Shown here piece after piece: positions 6,129-13,171 of a stretch of DNA of 20,539 nt. The stretch spans positions 1-20,539 of the forward strand of contig DCCL01000099.1 of assembly GCA_002313795.1 (NCBI GenBank). Direction: 5' to 3'. The translations under genes and the position numbers were made by a program. The DNA is from Faecalibacterium prausnitzii. GTDB lineage: Bacteria > Bacillota > Clostridia > Oscillospirales > Ruminococcaceae. Numbering within the stretch: the stretch's first letter is position 1; each line of letters begins with the position of its first letter. A model generated the notes under the pieces. That model was not told where the DNA came from. It saw only the letters and a program-made list of their open reading frames with translations, and did not search any database.

Positions 6129-6145
6129 TACCCAGAAAATACCCA
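6129..6145. repeat. TACCCA direct repeats, possible integrase arm sites
   Basis: TACCCA occurs at 6129-6134 and 6140-6145, one helical turn (11 bp) apart, between the intact tRNA and the tRNA half. Short direct repeats at this spacing near an attachment site are typical arm-type sites of tyrosine integrases. A GTTTGA/TCAAAC dyad lies nearby at about 6102-6119. The role is inferred. Confidence 0.35.
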
Positions 6146-6220
6146 AGTCCGATTTTGAAGCCGCTTGCAAAAGCAAAAACAACGGAAAAACGCTGTTTGG
6201 AAAAGATAGAAACGGTAAGG

Positions 6221-6267
6221 TCTGGCGGTTATGAGCCGCCAGCTCTGACCAACTGAGCTACTGGCCC
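6221..6267 (-). pseudogene. 5' half of a disrupted tRNA-CAU; probable attachment junction
   Basis: Read on the minus strand from 6267 it gives acceptor GGGCCAG, D arm GCTC/GAGC, and a perfect anticodon arm GGCGG-CTCATAA-CCGCC. After CCGCCAGACC the sequence has no T arm and no CTGGCCC to pair with the acceptor strand. The gene is therefore cut just 3' of the anticodon stem. The symmetric stem around a 7-base loop has the form of a core site for a tyrosine recombinase, so this is the likely right attachment junction (attR). The 3' half should lie at the other end of the element, outside the window. Confidence 0.75.
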
Positions 6268-6304
6268 TTATCTGCGGCAGGGTGCCGCACAGGGGCTATT
6301 GATA

Positions 6305-6333
6305 AGTATACCAAAAATCAGAGAAAAAGCAAA
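6305..6333 (-). promoter_or_regulatory. tRNA promoter
   Basis: On the minus strand TTTGCT (6333-6328) is separated by exactly 17 bases from TATACT (6310-6305), about 38 bases upstream of the tRNA half. It was probably the promoter of the original host tRNA and now reads through the half gene into the intact tRNA. Confidence 0.65.
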
Positions 6334-6348
6334 GACCTTTGCCGCAAA

Positions 6349-6768
6349 TTATTTTGTGCGGTGCGCATCCAGCTTGCCCAGCATGAACTCATCCAGCAGA
6401 GCGGGCTGGAACAGCGGCTCCTTGTAGCCGAAGGCTTCCCGGATGAAGATGAGGGTCACGACGGTCTGGCGGCCCGGGTCGAGCCGGAGGGTGTAGAGGG
6501 TGTCCAGCGGCTGCTGGGTGGGCTGGTGGAGCGTGAAGTGGAGGGTGAAGCCGCCGTCGTTCTCCCGGCGGCACTCGTAGGCGAACACGTCCTCGGGGCG
6601 GTGGTCATCCAGACGGTCAAAGCACTCGTCAAGCGGCAGGTCGGTGCGGAACTCGGAAAGTCCGCTGGGGCCGTACTGGCTGCGGCGGTTCTTGTTCTGC
6701 TTTGCCAGCAGGAACATGATGGAGCCCAGGACAACGGCCAGGAGCAGGATGGAAAACAAAGCGTTCAT
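6349..6768 (-). CDS. Membrane-anchored protein of unknown function
   Basis: The 139-residue product begins with one hydrophobic helix (about residues 4-21) followed by basic KQNKNRRSQ, the pattern of a single-pass protein with a cytoplasmic C-terminal domain. The rest (about 38-135) is a soluble alternating strand/helix domain (FTLHFTLHQ, YTLRLD, TVVTLIFIREAFG) I do not recognise. GGGAGG lies 8 bases before the start. It is transcribed away from the gene at 6902 through a shared symmetric promoter region at 6806-6842. GC is that of the chromosome, so it lies outside the mobile element. No function is claimed. Confidence 0.72.
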   Translation of the reverse strand: MNALFSILLLAVVLGSIMFLLAKQNKNRRSQYGPSGLSEFRTDLPLDECFDRLDDHRPEDVFAYECRRENDGGFTLHFTLHQPTQQPLDTLYTLRLDPGRQTVVTLIFIREAFGYKEPLFQPALLDEFMLGKLDAHRTK

Positions 6769-6805
6769 GTGCGCCCTCCCAATGGATTTTGAATCAAGTT
6801 TTTCT

Positions 6806-6842
6806 TATTGTAACACAACCCGCCGGAAATTGTGTTATAATA
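6806..6842. promoter_or_regulatory. Symmetric, overlapping divergent promoters
   Basis: TATTGTAACACAA (6806-6818) and TTGTGTTATAATA (6830-6842) form a 13-bp inverted repeat with one mismatch and an 11-base spacer. The right arm holds TGTTATAAT, an extended -10 for the plus-strand gene at 6902. The left arm read on the minus strand gives TGTTACAAT, an extended -10 for the gene at 6768. Each arm also lies where the -35 of the opposite promoter should be, so the two promoters overlap fully and probably exclude each other or share one repressor. Confidence 0.6.
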
Positions 6843-6901
6843 TTTGAAAAATTCCAAAAACAATGGGGAGCCTGCGCCCTTCTGCGGGCGGGAGGGACGA
6901 T

Positions 6902-7396
6902 ATGAAACTGAAATTCACGCGCAAGACATGGTACTTTTTCCTGCTTGCATCGGCAGCGGCATCCATGCTCAACGGCTTTGCAGTCCTGAGCGGAAACAAC
7001 TTCTCGCTGCTGGAACAGTTCGCGTTCTGCATGGCAGGCATCGCGGCGCTGTTCCTCGCCGCAGAAAAAGGCTCGGAGAAATGGGAAAAGCGGAACTTCA
7101 CCGGCGTGTTCGTTCTGCTGATGGTCAGTTACATGGTGGATGGTTGGGCAGGCTATCTCTGCTCTGCGCTGGCGTGGCCCCTGCTGCTGAGCACGGAATA
7201 TAAGCGGGGAATGGCCATCCAGCGGCAGCTGCAGCTGGTGGGCGGCGCGGAGGCGCTCCATCTAATCTTCCTCTTGGCCGCAAAATACGGCGGCATGGCG
7301 GCGCTGGGGTTCTGGACGAATCTGCTCTGGGTGCTGCTGGCCTGTGCCCGGGGCTGGGCAGCCCTGAGCCTGTATAAGATGCAGGAGGAAGCATGA
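6902..7396 (+). CDS. Polytopic membrane protein of unknown function
   Basis: This 164-residue protein has about five hydrophobic segments: FFLLASAAASMLNGFAVL, FAFCMAGIAALFLAA, VFVLLMVSYMVDGWAGYL, LHLIFLLAAKYGGMAAL and LLWVLLACARGWAAL. No family signature is recognised. The ATG at 6902 follows GGGAGG with about 6 bases of spacing. Its stop overlaps the start of the glycosyl-hydrolase-like gene as ATGA, so both are co-translated; the membrane protein may assist the cell-envelope role of that partner, which is an inference from coupling only. Confidence 0.72.
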   Translation: MKLKFTRKTWYFFLLASAAASMLNGFAVLSGNNFSLLEQFAFCMAGIAALFLAAEKGSEKWEKRNFTGVFVLLMVSYMVDGWAGYLCSALAWPLLLSTEYKRGMAIQRQLQLVGGAEALHLIFLLAAKYGGMAALGFWTNLLWVLLACARGWAALSLYKMQEEA

Positions 7397-8664
7397 CCCA
7401 GCGGCGGAGGAAGCGGAGGGCCCGGAAGGCGGGCCGGTTTGGCCGCAGGGCCTTTCTGGCCGGGGTCGGCTGCACGGCGCTGGCCGGGGCAGCGGTGCTG
7501 CTGGGCCGGGGGCAGACCGCCTCGGCGTCCTCGGCCCAGCCGGAAGCTGCAGAACCGAACCCTGCCCTGCCCGCCGGAGAATGGCGGGCGGTCTGGGTGA
7601 GCTATCTGGAATGGGCCGGGATGGATTTTTCCTCTGAGGATGCCTTCCGGGCGGACGTGGCAGAATTGATGGACAACTGTCTGTCCATCGGGCTGAACAC
7701 GGTCATCGCACAGGTGCGGCCCTTCGGGGACGCCCTCTACCGCAGCAGCCTCTTCCCCTGGAGCCATCTCTGCACCGGAACCCAGGGGCAGGACCCGGGG
7801 TTTGACCCGCTGGATGTCCTTATCACTGAGGCCCACAACAGGGGGCTCTCACTGGAAGCCTGGGTCAACCCCTACCGCATCCGCTCCTCGGCGTCCATGC
7901 CGCCTGCGCTGGCGGAAAACAGCCTTGCCAACACCCATCCCGAGTGGGTCTGTGCCGTGGGCGAGGGGCTGTATCTCAATCCGGCTGTCCCGGAAGCTGC
8001 CGACTATGTGGTGCAGGGCGTGGCAGAACTGGTGCAGAACTACGCCGTGGACGGCATCCACTTCGATGATTATTTTTACCCCACCACCGACCCGTCTCTG
8101 GATGCGGCACAGTTTGCGGCCAGTGGGGCCGCTGACCTTGCCGCGTGGCGGCGGCAGAATGTCACAGCGCTGGTCAAAGCGGCACACGACACGGTGAAAG
8201 CCGCAGACCCCACCCTGCGGTTCGGCGTCAGCCCTCAAGGCAACCCGGACAATGACCTCTCGGAACAGTACAGCGATGTGAAAGCATGGCTGACCGCAGA
8301 GGGGGAGAACGCAGTGGTGGATTATCTCTGCCCGCAGATCTACTGGGGCTACGGCTATACGCTGAAGTCCGGCAGCACCCGCTTTGCTTTTGAGAACATC
8401 GTGCCGGAATGGCTGTCGATGCCCCGGGCAGCGTCCACGGCTCTCTATTTCGGGCTGGGTGCTTACCGCATCGGCACCGGCGACGGCGGGGCCAATGCGG
8501 ACAGTCAGAGCCAGTGGTGCACCGGCAGTGCACTGGCCCGGCAGGTGACAGACCTGCGCACACAGGGGGCCGGAGGCTGGGCGCTCTACCGGTACGACTC
8601 CCTCTTCCGTTCGGCACAGCCGGAGCTTGCCGCCGCAGAGCGGGCCGCGCTGGCAGCAATATAG
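7393..8664 (+). CDS. Secreted family-10 glycosyl-hydrolase-like (GHL10/DUF187) protein
   Basis: The 423-residue product starts with a very basic region and a twin-arginine-like motif RRAFLAG (R18-R19) before a hydrophobic stretch (about 21-38), so it is exported or anchored. The main domain (about 60-400) begins EWRAVWVSYLEW and contains LNTVIAQVRPFGDALY, LEAWVNPYR, VDGIHFDDYFYP, FGVSPQGN and DYLCPQIYWGYGY, all characteristic of the TIM-barrel GHL10/DUF187 family. These proteins are thought to cleave or bind cell-wall glycans or exopolysaccharide; the acidic HFDDYF and PQIYW segments would line the active site. It lacks the longer C-terminal SH3 or binding repeats of some relatives. The reaction is not proven by sequence. 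Confidence 0.88.
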   Translation: MTQRRRKRRARKAGRFGRRAFLAGVGCTALAGAAVLLGRGQTASASSAQPEAAEPNPALPAGEWRAVWVSYLEWAGMDFSSEDAFRADVAELMDNCLSIGLNTVIAQVRPFGDALYRSSLFPWSHLCTGTQGQDPGFDPLDVLITEAHNRGLSLEAWVNPYRIRSSASMPPALAENSLANTHPEWVCAVGEGLYLNPAVPEAADYVVQGVAELVQNYAVDGIHFDDYFYPTTDPSLDAAQFAASGAADLAAWRRQNVTALVKAAHDTVKAADPTLRFGVSPQGNPDNDLSEQYSDVKAWLTAEGENAVVDYLCPQIYWGYGYTLKSGSTRFAFENIVPEWLSMPRAASTALYFGLGAYRIGTGDGGANADSQSQWCTGSALARQVTDLRTQGAGGWALYRYDSLFRSAQPELAAAERAALAAI

Positions 8665-8702
8665 AGGGGAAAAGTGGATGCCGGGCGGGCCGCTCCGCGC
8701 TC

Positions 8703-8731
8703 TTGTATGGAACTGTGAAATGCGGTATACT
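8703..8731 (+). promoter_or_regulatory. Promoter of the 8779 operon
   Basis: TTGTAT (8703-8708) and TATACT (8726-8731) are exactly 17 bases apart. Transcription would start near 8738, about 40 bases before the ATG at 8779, so the genes from 8779 onward form a separate unit from the upstream pair. Confidence 0.65.
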
Positions 8732-8778
8732 ATAAGAATCGTGTGGAACGTAAAAATGATGTTTTGAGGATAAAAACC

Positions 8779-9309
8779 ATGAAAAAAACAAAGCGGATCG
8801 TTCTCAGCGCAGTGGCAGTGGTGCTCGTGCTGCTGGTGCTGGGCGGTGTCAAAACGGTGCTGGACCTGAAGAACAGTTCCGGCGAAGTGCAGGAAGAGAC
8901 CAGCAGCATCCAGTGGGCAGAGCTGACCAGTGACCCGCTGACCCTTGAGGGCATCGCAGACGCCTCGGCCAAGTTTGCTTCGGCCAAGGTGAACGGCAGC
9001 CTGAATCTGGTGTTCAACGGCATCTGGAGCCGTCAGACCGAGTATTTCACGGTGCCCAGCGGCGTGCTCAACGTCACCGGCTACGGTACGGCAGAAGGTG
9101 TTCAGCGGTATAAGATCTCGGTCTGGCAGAAGGTGGACGGCGGTGCTCAGTATGTGAACGGCACCACCTACTATTTCCAGACCGACGGGCAGAACTATCA
9201 CTGCTCCATCGGCGGGCTCGACCCCGCCGCCACCTACCGGCTGACCATCTCCTACGATTCCAGCCGCTATTACCTCTACGGCGGACTCAAGGTGGAGGGC
9301 GTTGCATGA
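8779..9309 (+). CDS. Exported or membrane-anchored protein of unknown function
   Basis: The 176-residue product begins MKKTKR and a hydrophobic helix (about residues 7-24), a signal anchor. The outer domain (about 40-175) is rich in aromatic strand segments (GSLNLVFNGIWS, YKISVWQKVDGG, TYRLTISYDSSRYYLYGG), like a beta-sandwich or jelly-roll domain. No family is recognised, and no catalytic motif is visible. The ATG at 8779 follows GAGG by about 9 bases. The stop overlaps the EamA transporter start (ATGA at 9306), so expression is coupled to it; a shared function cannot be deduced. Confidence 0.72.
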   Translation: MKKTKRIVLSAVAVVLVLLVLGGVKTVLDLKNSSGEVQEETSSIQWAELTSDPLTLEGIADASAKFASAKVNGSLNLVFNGIWSRQTEYFTVPSGVLNVTGYGTAEGVQRYKISVWQKVDGGAQYVNGTTYYFQTDGQNYHCSIGGLDPAATYRLTISYDSSRYYLYGGLKVEGVA

Positions 9310-10229
9310 AGACACAGACCAGACATTCGCTCATGCTGATGCTCTGTGCCTTTATCTGGGGCACGGCGTTTGTGGCCCAGAGCGCAGGCTCCGGCATGGG
9401 GGCCTATTCCTTTCTGGCGGGCCGCAGCTGGCTGGCGGTCATCGTCCTGCTCCCTACGGTCTATGCCTTCGATGCCCTGCATAAAAAGCAGGGTGCCGCC
9501 TACGGCTGGCCCAAGGATAAGGCCGGGCGCAAGACCCTTCTGACCGCAGGCGTCGTCTGCGGCACCTTCCTGTTCGCGGCCTCGGCGGCCCAGCAGATCA
9601 GCATCACCATCAACCCGTCCACGGCCAAGGCTGCGTTCCTGACGGCCATGTATGTGGTGCTGGTGCCGGTGTTCGGGCTGTTTCTGGGCCGGAAGGGCAA
9701 TATCCAGCTCTGGGCCAGCATGGTCATCGCCGTGGCCGGGCTTTATCTGCTCTGCATGAAGAACGGGTTCGGCGGCATTGAGAAAAGCGACTGGATCTTA
9801 CTGAGCTGCGCGGTGCTGTTCAGTTTTCAGATCATGTCCATCGACCATTTCTCCCCGCTGGTGGACGGCGTGCGCCTGAGTCTGGTGCAGTTCACCGTGG
9901 TGGCGGTGGAGAGCACTGTGGCGGCGTTCCTCTTTGAGGCACCCACGGCAGCAGAGTTTGGGGCAAACCTCCTGCCGCTGGCTTATTGCGGTGTGCTGTC
10001 CAGCGGCGTGGCCTACACCATGCAGATTTTGGGACAGAAGGAGCTGAACCCCGCCATTGCCAGCCTGATTATGTGTCTGGAAAGCGTATTCAGCGCTTTG
10101 GGCGGCTGGCTTATTCTGGGCCAGAGCCTCTCTGCGCGGGAAGGGATGGGCTGCGCCCTCATCTTCGCCGCAGTGGTGCTGGCACAGCTCCCGGTAGAAG
10201 AATTCTTCCGGGCAAAGAAAGCCTCCTGA
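9306..10229 (+). CDS. EamA/DMT-family transporter
   Basis: This 307-residue protein has about ten membrane helices in two related halves, the two EamA repeats of the drug/metabolite transporter superfamily. Typical features are FIWGTAFVAQ in the first helix, SITINPSTAKAAFLTAMYVVLVPVFG in the first repeat, and the end of the second repeat NPAIASLIMCLESVFSALGGWLILGQSLS, a family hallmark (N-P-A-x-A-S-x-x-M-x-L-E-S-V). It probably exports or imports a small metabolite across the cytoplasmic membrane; the substrate cannot be read from sequence. It overlaps the upstream gene by 4 bases and is 4 bases from the next. Confidence 0.92.
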   Translation: MKTQTRHSLMLMLCAFIWGTAFVAQSAGSGMGAYSFLAGRSWLAVIVLLPTVYAFDALHKKQGAAYGWPKDKAGRKTLLTAGVVCGTFLFAASAAQQISITINPSTAKAAFLTAMYVVLVPVFGLFLGRKGNIQLWASMVIAVAGLYLLCMKNGFGGIEKSDWILLSCAVLFSFQIMSIDHFSPLVDGVRLSLVQFTVVAVESTVAAFLFEAPTAAEFGANLLPLAYCGVLSSGVAYTMQILGQKELNPAIASLIMCLESVFSALGGWLILGQSLSAREGMGCALIFAAVVLAQLPVEEFFRAKKAS

Positions 10230-10233
10230 CCCC

Positions 10234-10788
10234 ATGGCACAGAAAAGGCCGGTGGTCTGTCTGCGTGTTGCAGCAGGCATCCCCTATGAGCTGACCCGCA
10301 AGCGGGTCAAACGGCTGAATCTGCGGGTGCGGAGCGACGGCACGGTAGCCGTCAGTATCCCGCTGCGCACCTCGGAAGAGCAGGCCGACCGCTTTGTGCA
10401 GCGGCAGGCGGAGTGGATAAAGCACGCACAGAAGGAACAGCAGGAACATGAGGCCCGCAAGAACCGCCCTCTGCCGGACAAAGCTGTGGCGCTGGCCCAC
10501 TTCACGGCCATGAGCGATAAAGTCTATCCGGCCTTTGCCGGGGTGCTGGGCGGGCAGAAGCCCGCCATCAAGGTACGCAGCATGACCAGCCGCTGGGGCG
10601 TCTGCCATATGTCCAAACGGCAGATCACCTTTGCCCTTGAGCTGTACAATATGCCCGAGGCGGCACAAATTTATGTGGTGGTGCACGAATACTGCCACTT
10701 TCTGCAGCCGAACCACAGCCCGGCGTTCTGGGCCGAGGTGGAGAAGCTGATGCCGGACTGGAAAGCCCGGAGAGAGTTGTTGAGATGA
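10234..10788 (+). CDS. YgjP/DUF45-type zinc metalloprotease
   Basis: The 184-residue product matches the YgjP (DUF45, SprT-like) family. The zinc-binding motif is HEYCH at 151-155 with third ligand H161 (LQPNHSPAFW). The preceding SMTSRWGVC (117-124) matches the conserved S-R-W-G-x-C strand. The N-terminal part (about 20-65) carries the family's RVKRLNLRVRSDGTVAVSIP stretch. It is expected to be a cytoplasmic zinc-dependent peptidase; the physiological target of this family is not known. It follows the transporter by 4 bases in the same operon. Its length is slightly below the 220-240 of many relatives. Confidence 0.88.
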   Translation: MAQKRPVVCLRVAAGIPYELTRKRVKRLNLRVRSDGTVAVSIPLRTSEEQADRFVQRQAEWIKHAQKEQQEHEARKNRPLPDKAVALAHFTAMSDKVYPAFAGVLGGQKPAIKVRSMTSRWGVCHMSKRQITFALELYNMPEAAQIYVVVHEYCHFLQPNHSPAFWAEVEKLMPDWKARRELLR

Positions 10789-10790
10789 AT

Positions 10791-10820
10791 TTCCCTGTCC
10801 ATACTGATACTGACAGGGAA
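10791..10820 (+). promoter_or_regulatory. Hairpin before flippase start
   Basis: TTCCCTGTC (10791-10799) pairs perfectly with GACAGGGAA (10812-10820) around a 12-base loop. It lies between the YgjP stop and the TTG at 10851. No U tract follows, so it is more likely an mRNA-processing, stabilising or translation-control element than a terminator. Confidence 0.45.
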
Positions 10821-10850
10821 CGGAATGTATATCAAGAGAGGAAACACACT

Positions 10851-12335
10851 TTGTCTACGGAAAAGACCACCGGCGGCGACAAATATTCCAAGCTCGCCGG
10901 CAATACCATCATCTTTGCCATCAGCAGCTTTTCATCCAAGCTGCTGACCCTCATCGTCCAGCCCTTCCTGACCTACGCCATGGCGGAGATCTCCGACCTG
11001 GGCCTGTCAAAGATCCTGAGCCAGTACGCCAACCTGCTCATCCCCTTTGTGTCCATGGGCATGTCCAATGCCATCATCCGGTTCGGTCTGGATAAGGGCA
11101 ACAGCGAAAAGCAGGTGTTCACCAACGGCCTGCTCACCATTCTGGGAGGCTTTGGCATCCTTGTGCTCTGCTGGCCCATCGCCCGGTTCCTGCCCGATAT
11201 GGCTCAGTACGGCCTGCTCATCTATATCTATGTCCTCATGAGCTGCCTGCGCACCCTCTGCACCCAGTTCGTCCGCAGCCGTCAGTGGAACCGTCTGGTA
11301 GCCGTGGACGGCGTGCTCTGCACCGTGGCCACCATGGCGTTCTATGTGCTCTATCTGGTGGGCTTCAAGTGGGGCGCCAACGGCTACCTGCTGGCCATCA
11401 TCAGCGGCGACCTCGTGAGCGTGCTCTTCCTGATGTGCACCGGCAAGCTCTGGAACTTTCTGGAGCTGCGGGGCATCAACAGGACCCTCTGGAAGCAGAT
11501 GCTCCACTTCTCCCTGCCCATGATCCCGGCACAGATCAGTTTCTGGATCATCAACGCCTCTGACCTGTTCTTTGTCCGTGAGATGTGCGACGGTCTGGAC
11601 GGCCACAACGGCGACGCATGGAGCGGCCTGCTCTCCACCGGCTACTTCCTGCCCACCATCCTCACCACGCTGGGCCTTATCTTCTACGATGCATGGCAGC
11701 TCTCTGCCGTCACCGAGGAGGAGGGCAGAGCAAAGTTCTTCACCCAGATCTTCCGCAGCTATTCCAGCGTGCTGTTCTGCTGCGCGGCAGGCATCATCTG
11801 GCTCTGCCGCCCGGTCATGCATGTCATGAAATCCAACTACTATTATGCATGGCACTTCGTGCCCTTCCTCGTGCTGGCCTCCACCTGCAGCTGCTTCAAC
11901 CAGTTCATGAACAGCGTCTATGTTGTCAATAAGAAGTCCCAGCGCAGCATGATCACCATGATGGCGGGTGCCATCAGCAACTGCATCATGAACTACTTCT
12001 TCATCAAGTGGTGGGGCCCGGTGGGTGCGACTTATGCATCTTTCCTCGGCCTTGCGCTGGTGTTCACCCTCCGCGCCATCGATGCCCACGGTATGATCGG
12101 GATGCATGTCCATCCGGGCCGTGTCGTCATCAATGCCGCCGCGCTGGTGTTCGAAGCCTTTGTGCTGCTGGCAGATATGCCCCTCTACGGCCTGTGGACC
12201 GGCATCATCACCGCCGTCATCATCCTGTATAACTTCTCCGGTGTCTGGGGCATGGCCCGCGTCATCCTGCCCCGTGTGCTGGGCCGCCGCGGCAAAGCTC
12301 TCGTGGCCGCAGTGGATGGCTGGGTGAGAAAATAA
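10851..12335 (+). CDS. MATE/oligosaccharide-flippase-like membrane transporter
   Basis: The 494-residue protein has about 12-14 hydrophobic helices in the layout of the MOP superfamily (polysaccharide/lipid flippases). Typical segments are NTIIFAISSFSSKLLTLIVQPFLT at the start, the middle MLHFSLPMIPAQISFWIINASDLFF, and late helices around KWWGPVGATYASFLGLALVF. It probably moves a lipid-linked sugar or cell-wall precursor across the membrane, but the substrate is not evident and antimicrobial export cannot be excluded. The TTG at 10851 is preferred because GAGAGGA (10836-10842) is 8 bases upstream. An ATG at 10785 overlapping the YgjP stop would add 22 unconserved-looking residues across the hairpin. 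Confidence 0.85.
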   Translation: MSTEKTTGGDKYSKLAGNTIIFAISSFSSKLLTLIVQPFLTYAMAEISDLGLSKILSQYANLLIPFVSMGMSNAIIRFGLDKGNSEKQVFTNGLLTILGGFGILVLCWPIARFLPDMAQYGLLIYIYVLMSCLRTLCTQFVRSRQWNRLVAVDGVLCTVATMAFYVLYLVGFKWGANGYLLAIISGDLVSVLFLMCTGKLWNFLELRGINRTLWKQMLHFSLPMIPAQISFWIINASDLFFVREMCDGLDGHNGDAWSGLLSTGYFLPTILTTLGLIFYDAWQLSAVTEEEGRAKFFTQIFRSYSSVLFCCAAGIIWLCRPVMHVMKSNYYYAWHFVPFLVLASTCSCFNQFMNSVYVVNKKSQRSMITMMAGAISNCIMNYFFIKWWGPVGATYASFLGLALVFTLRAIDAHGMIGMHVHPGRVVINAAALVFEAFVLLADMPLYGLWTGIITAVIILYNFSGVWGMARVILPRVLGRRGKALVAAVDGWVRK

Positions 12336-12357
12336 AGAAACTGTAAAGAGAGAATGA

Positions 12358-12401
12358 GCCCCGCCGGGCAGCTGACAAAGCTGCTGGCGGGGCATTTTTT
12401 T
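12358..12401 (+). terminator. Terminator after flippase operon
   Basis: GCCCCGCC (12358-12365) pairs with GGCGGGGC (12386-12393), with an inner GCAGCT/AGCTGC stem, followed by a run of seven T. Confidence 0.9.
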
Positions 12402-12483
12402 ATTTTTGCCAAAATGGGATTTCGTGATTTTGTGCAGGAAAGAGTGGATGATTTCGTCATAATTCCGATAATTTCAAAAAGAA

Positions 12484-12512
12484 TTGACGTCTCCTTGTGC
12501 AAGGGGTACAAT
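12484..12512 (+). promoter_or_regulatory. Strong promoter of the lipoprotein gene
   Basis: TTGACG (12484-12489) and TACAAT (12507-12512) are separated by 17 bases, close to the vegetative sigma consensus. Transcription would begin near 12518. Confidence 0.8.
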
Positions 12513-12514
12513 GA

Positions 12515-12540
12515 AAGTGCCCGGTGGGGTCCGGGCACTT
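12515..12540 (+). promoter_or_regulatory. 5'-end hairpin of lipoprotein mRNA
   Basis: AAGTGCCCGG (12515-12524) and CCGGGCACTT (12531-12540) form a perfect 10-bp stem with a 6-base loop at the expected transcription start. No U tract follows. A hairpin at the extreme 5' end usually protects mRNA from decay, so stabilisation is the likely role. Confidence 0.5.
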
Positions 12541-12571
12541 GCGGAAAATAAAAAACAGGAGGAATATCAAC

Positions 12572-13090
12572 ATGAAAAAACTGAGCAGAAGAGATTTTTT
12601 GCGGCTTTCGGGCGCGGCAGTGCTTGCGGTGGGCATGACCGGAGTCCTGAGCGGATGCGATGACAGCACGAGCAGCTCCGTGCAGGTCAAGCCGTTTGGG
12701 GCAGAAATCGCTGTGGGCGACTGCGTCGTGACCTTCCTCAAAGTGGGCGGTACGCGGAGCGCAGAAAGAGGCGGCCTGATGCAGGAAGTGGAACTGTCGC
12801 TCAAGAACGGCGGGGCTGAGTTCTCGCTGGAAAAGGCAGATTTTGAGGTGAAGATCAACAAGTCCAGGACTCTGGAGATCAGCGACGTCGCCAAGTGCGA
12901 TGCAAACTGGAGATCTGTCGAGAGCGGAACGATCAAGTGCGCAAAGGGAGAGACAACGAATATCCGCGTCTGGCTCAAGACTCAGCCTCACATCGATGAC
13001 GTTCAGGACATTCAGGCATCGGTGACGATCCATAATAAGAAAGTGACTGCGGCCACTACCAAGGATAAGATAAAACTCGGTGTAGGCTGA
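12572..13090 (+). CDS. Twin-arginine lipoprotein of unknown function
   Basis: The 172-residue product starts MKKLSRRDFLRLSGAAVLA, a textbook twin-arginine signal (S-R-R-D-F-L), and ends the signal with the lipobox LSGC (C29). It should be lipid-anchored on the outer face of the membrane. The mature part (about 38-172) is a strand-rich domain (VGDCVVTFLKVG, LMQEVELSLKNGGAEFSLEKADFEVKI, TTNIRVWLK) resembling the immunoglobulin-like fold of DUF4352-type lipoproteins, a tentative comparison. AGGAGG precedes the ATG. It has its own promoter and ends before the shared terminator at 13123, so it is a single-gene unit. No binding partner is visible. Confidence 0.78.
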   Translation: MKKLSRRDFLRLSGAAVLAVGMTGVLSGCDDSTSSSVQVKPFGAEIAVGDCVVTFLKVGGTRSAERGGLMQEVELSLKNGGAEFSLEKADFEVKINKSRTLEISDVAKCDANWRSVESGTIKCAKGETTNIRVWLKTQPHIDDVQDIQASVTIHNKKVTAATTKDKIKLGVG

Positions 13091-13122
13091 GAACATAGAC
13101 CTGCCCCAGAAGAAAAAATAGA

Positions 13123-13166
13123 GCGCCCCGCCAGCGGCTTTGCCAGCCGCCCGGCGGGGCGCGTTT
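13123..13166. terminator. Two-way terminator between convergent genes
   Basis: GCGCCCCGCC (13123-13132) pairs with GGCGGGGCGC (13153-13162), with AGCGGC/GCCGC inside. A run of A precedes and TTTT follows, so it can stop the lipoprotein mRNA on the plus strand and the hydrolase mRNA on the minus strand. Confidence 0.85.
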
Positions 13167-13171
13167 TGGTC

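Noticed and set aside
6361..6792. Plus-strand frame opposite the 139-residue membrane-anchored protein
   Set aside because: The minus-strand gene has a good Shine-Dalgarno site, a signal-anchor and promoter. The plus-strand frame is a repetitive Gly/Glu/Val-rich shadow without these.
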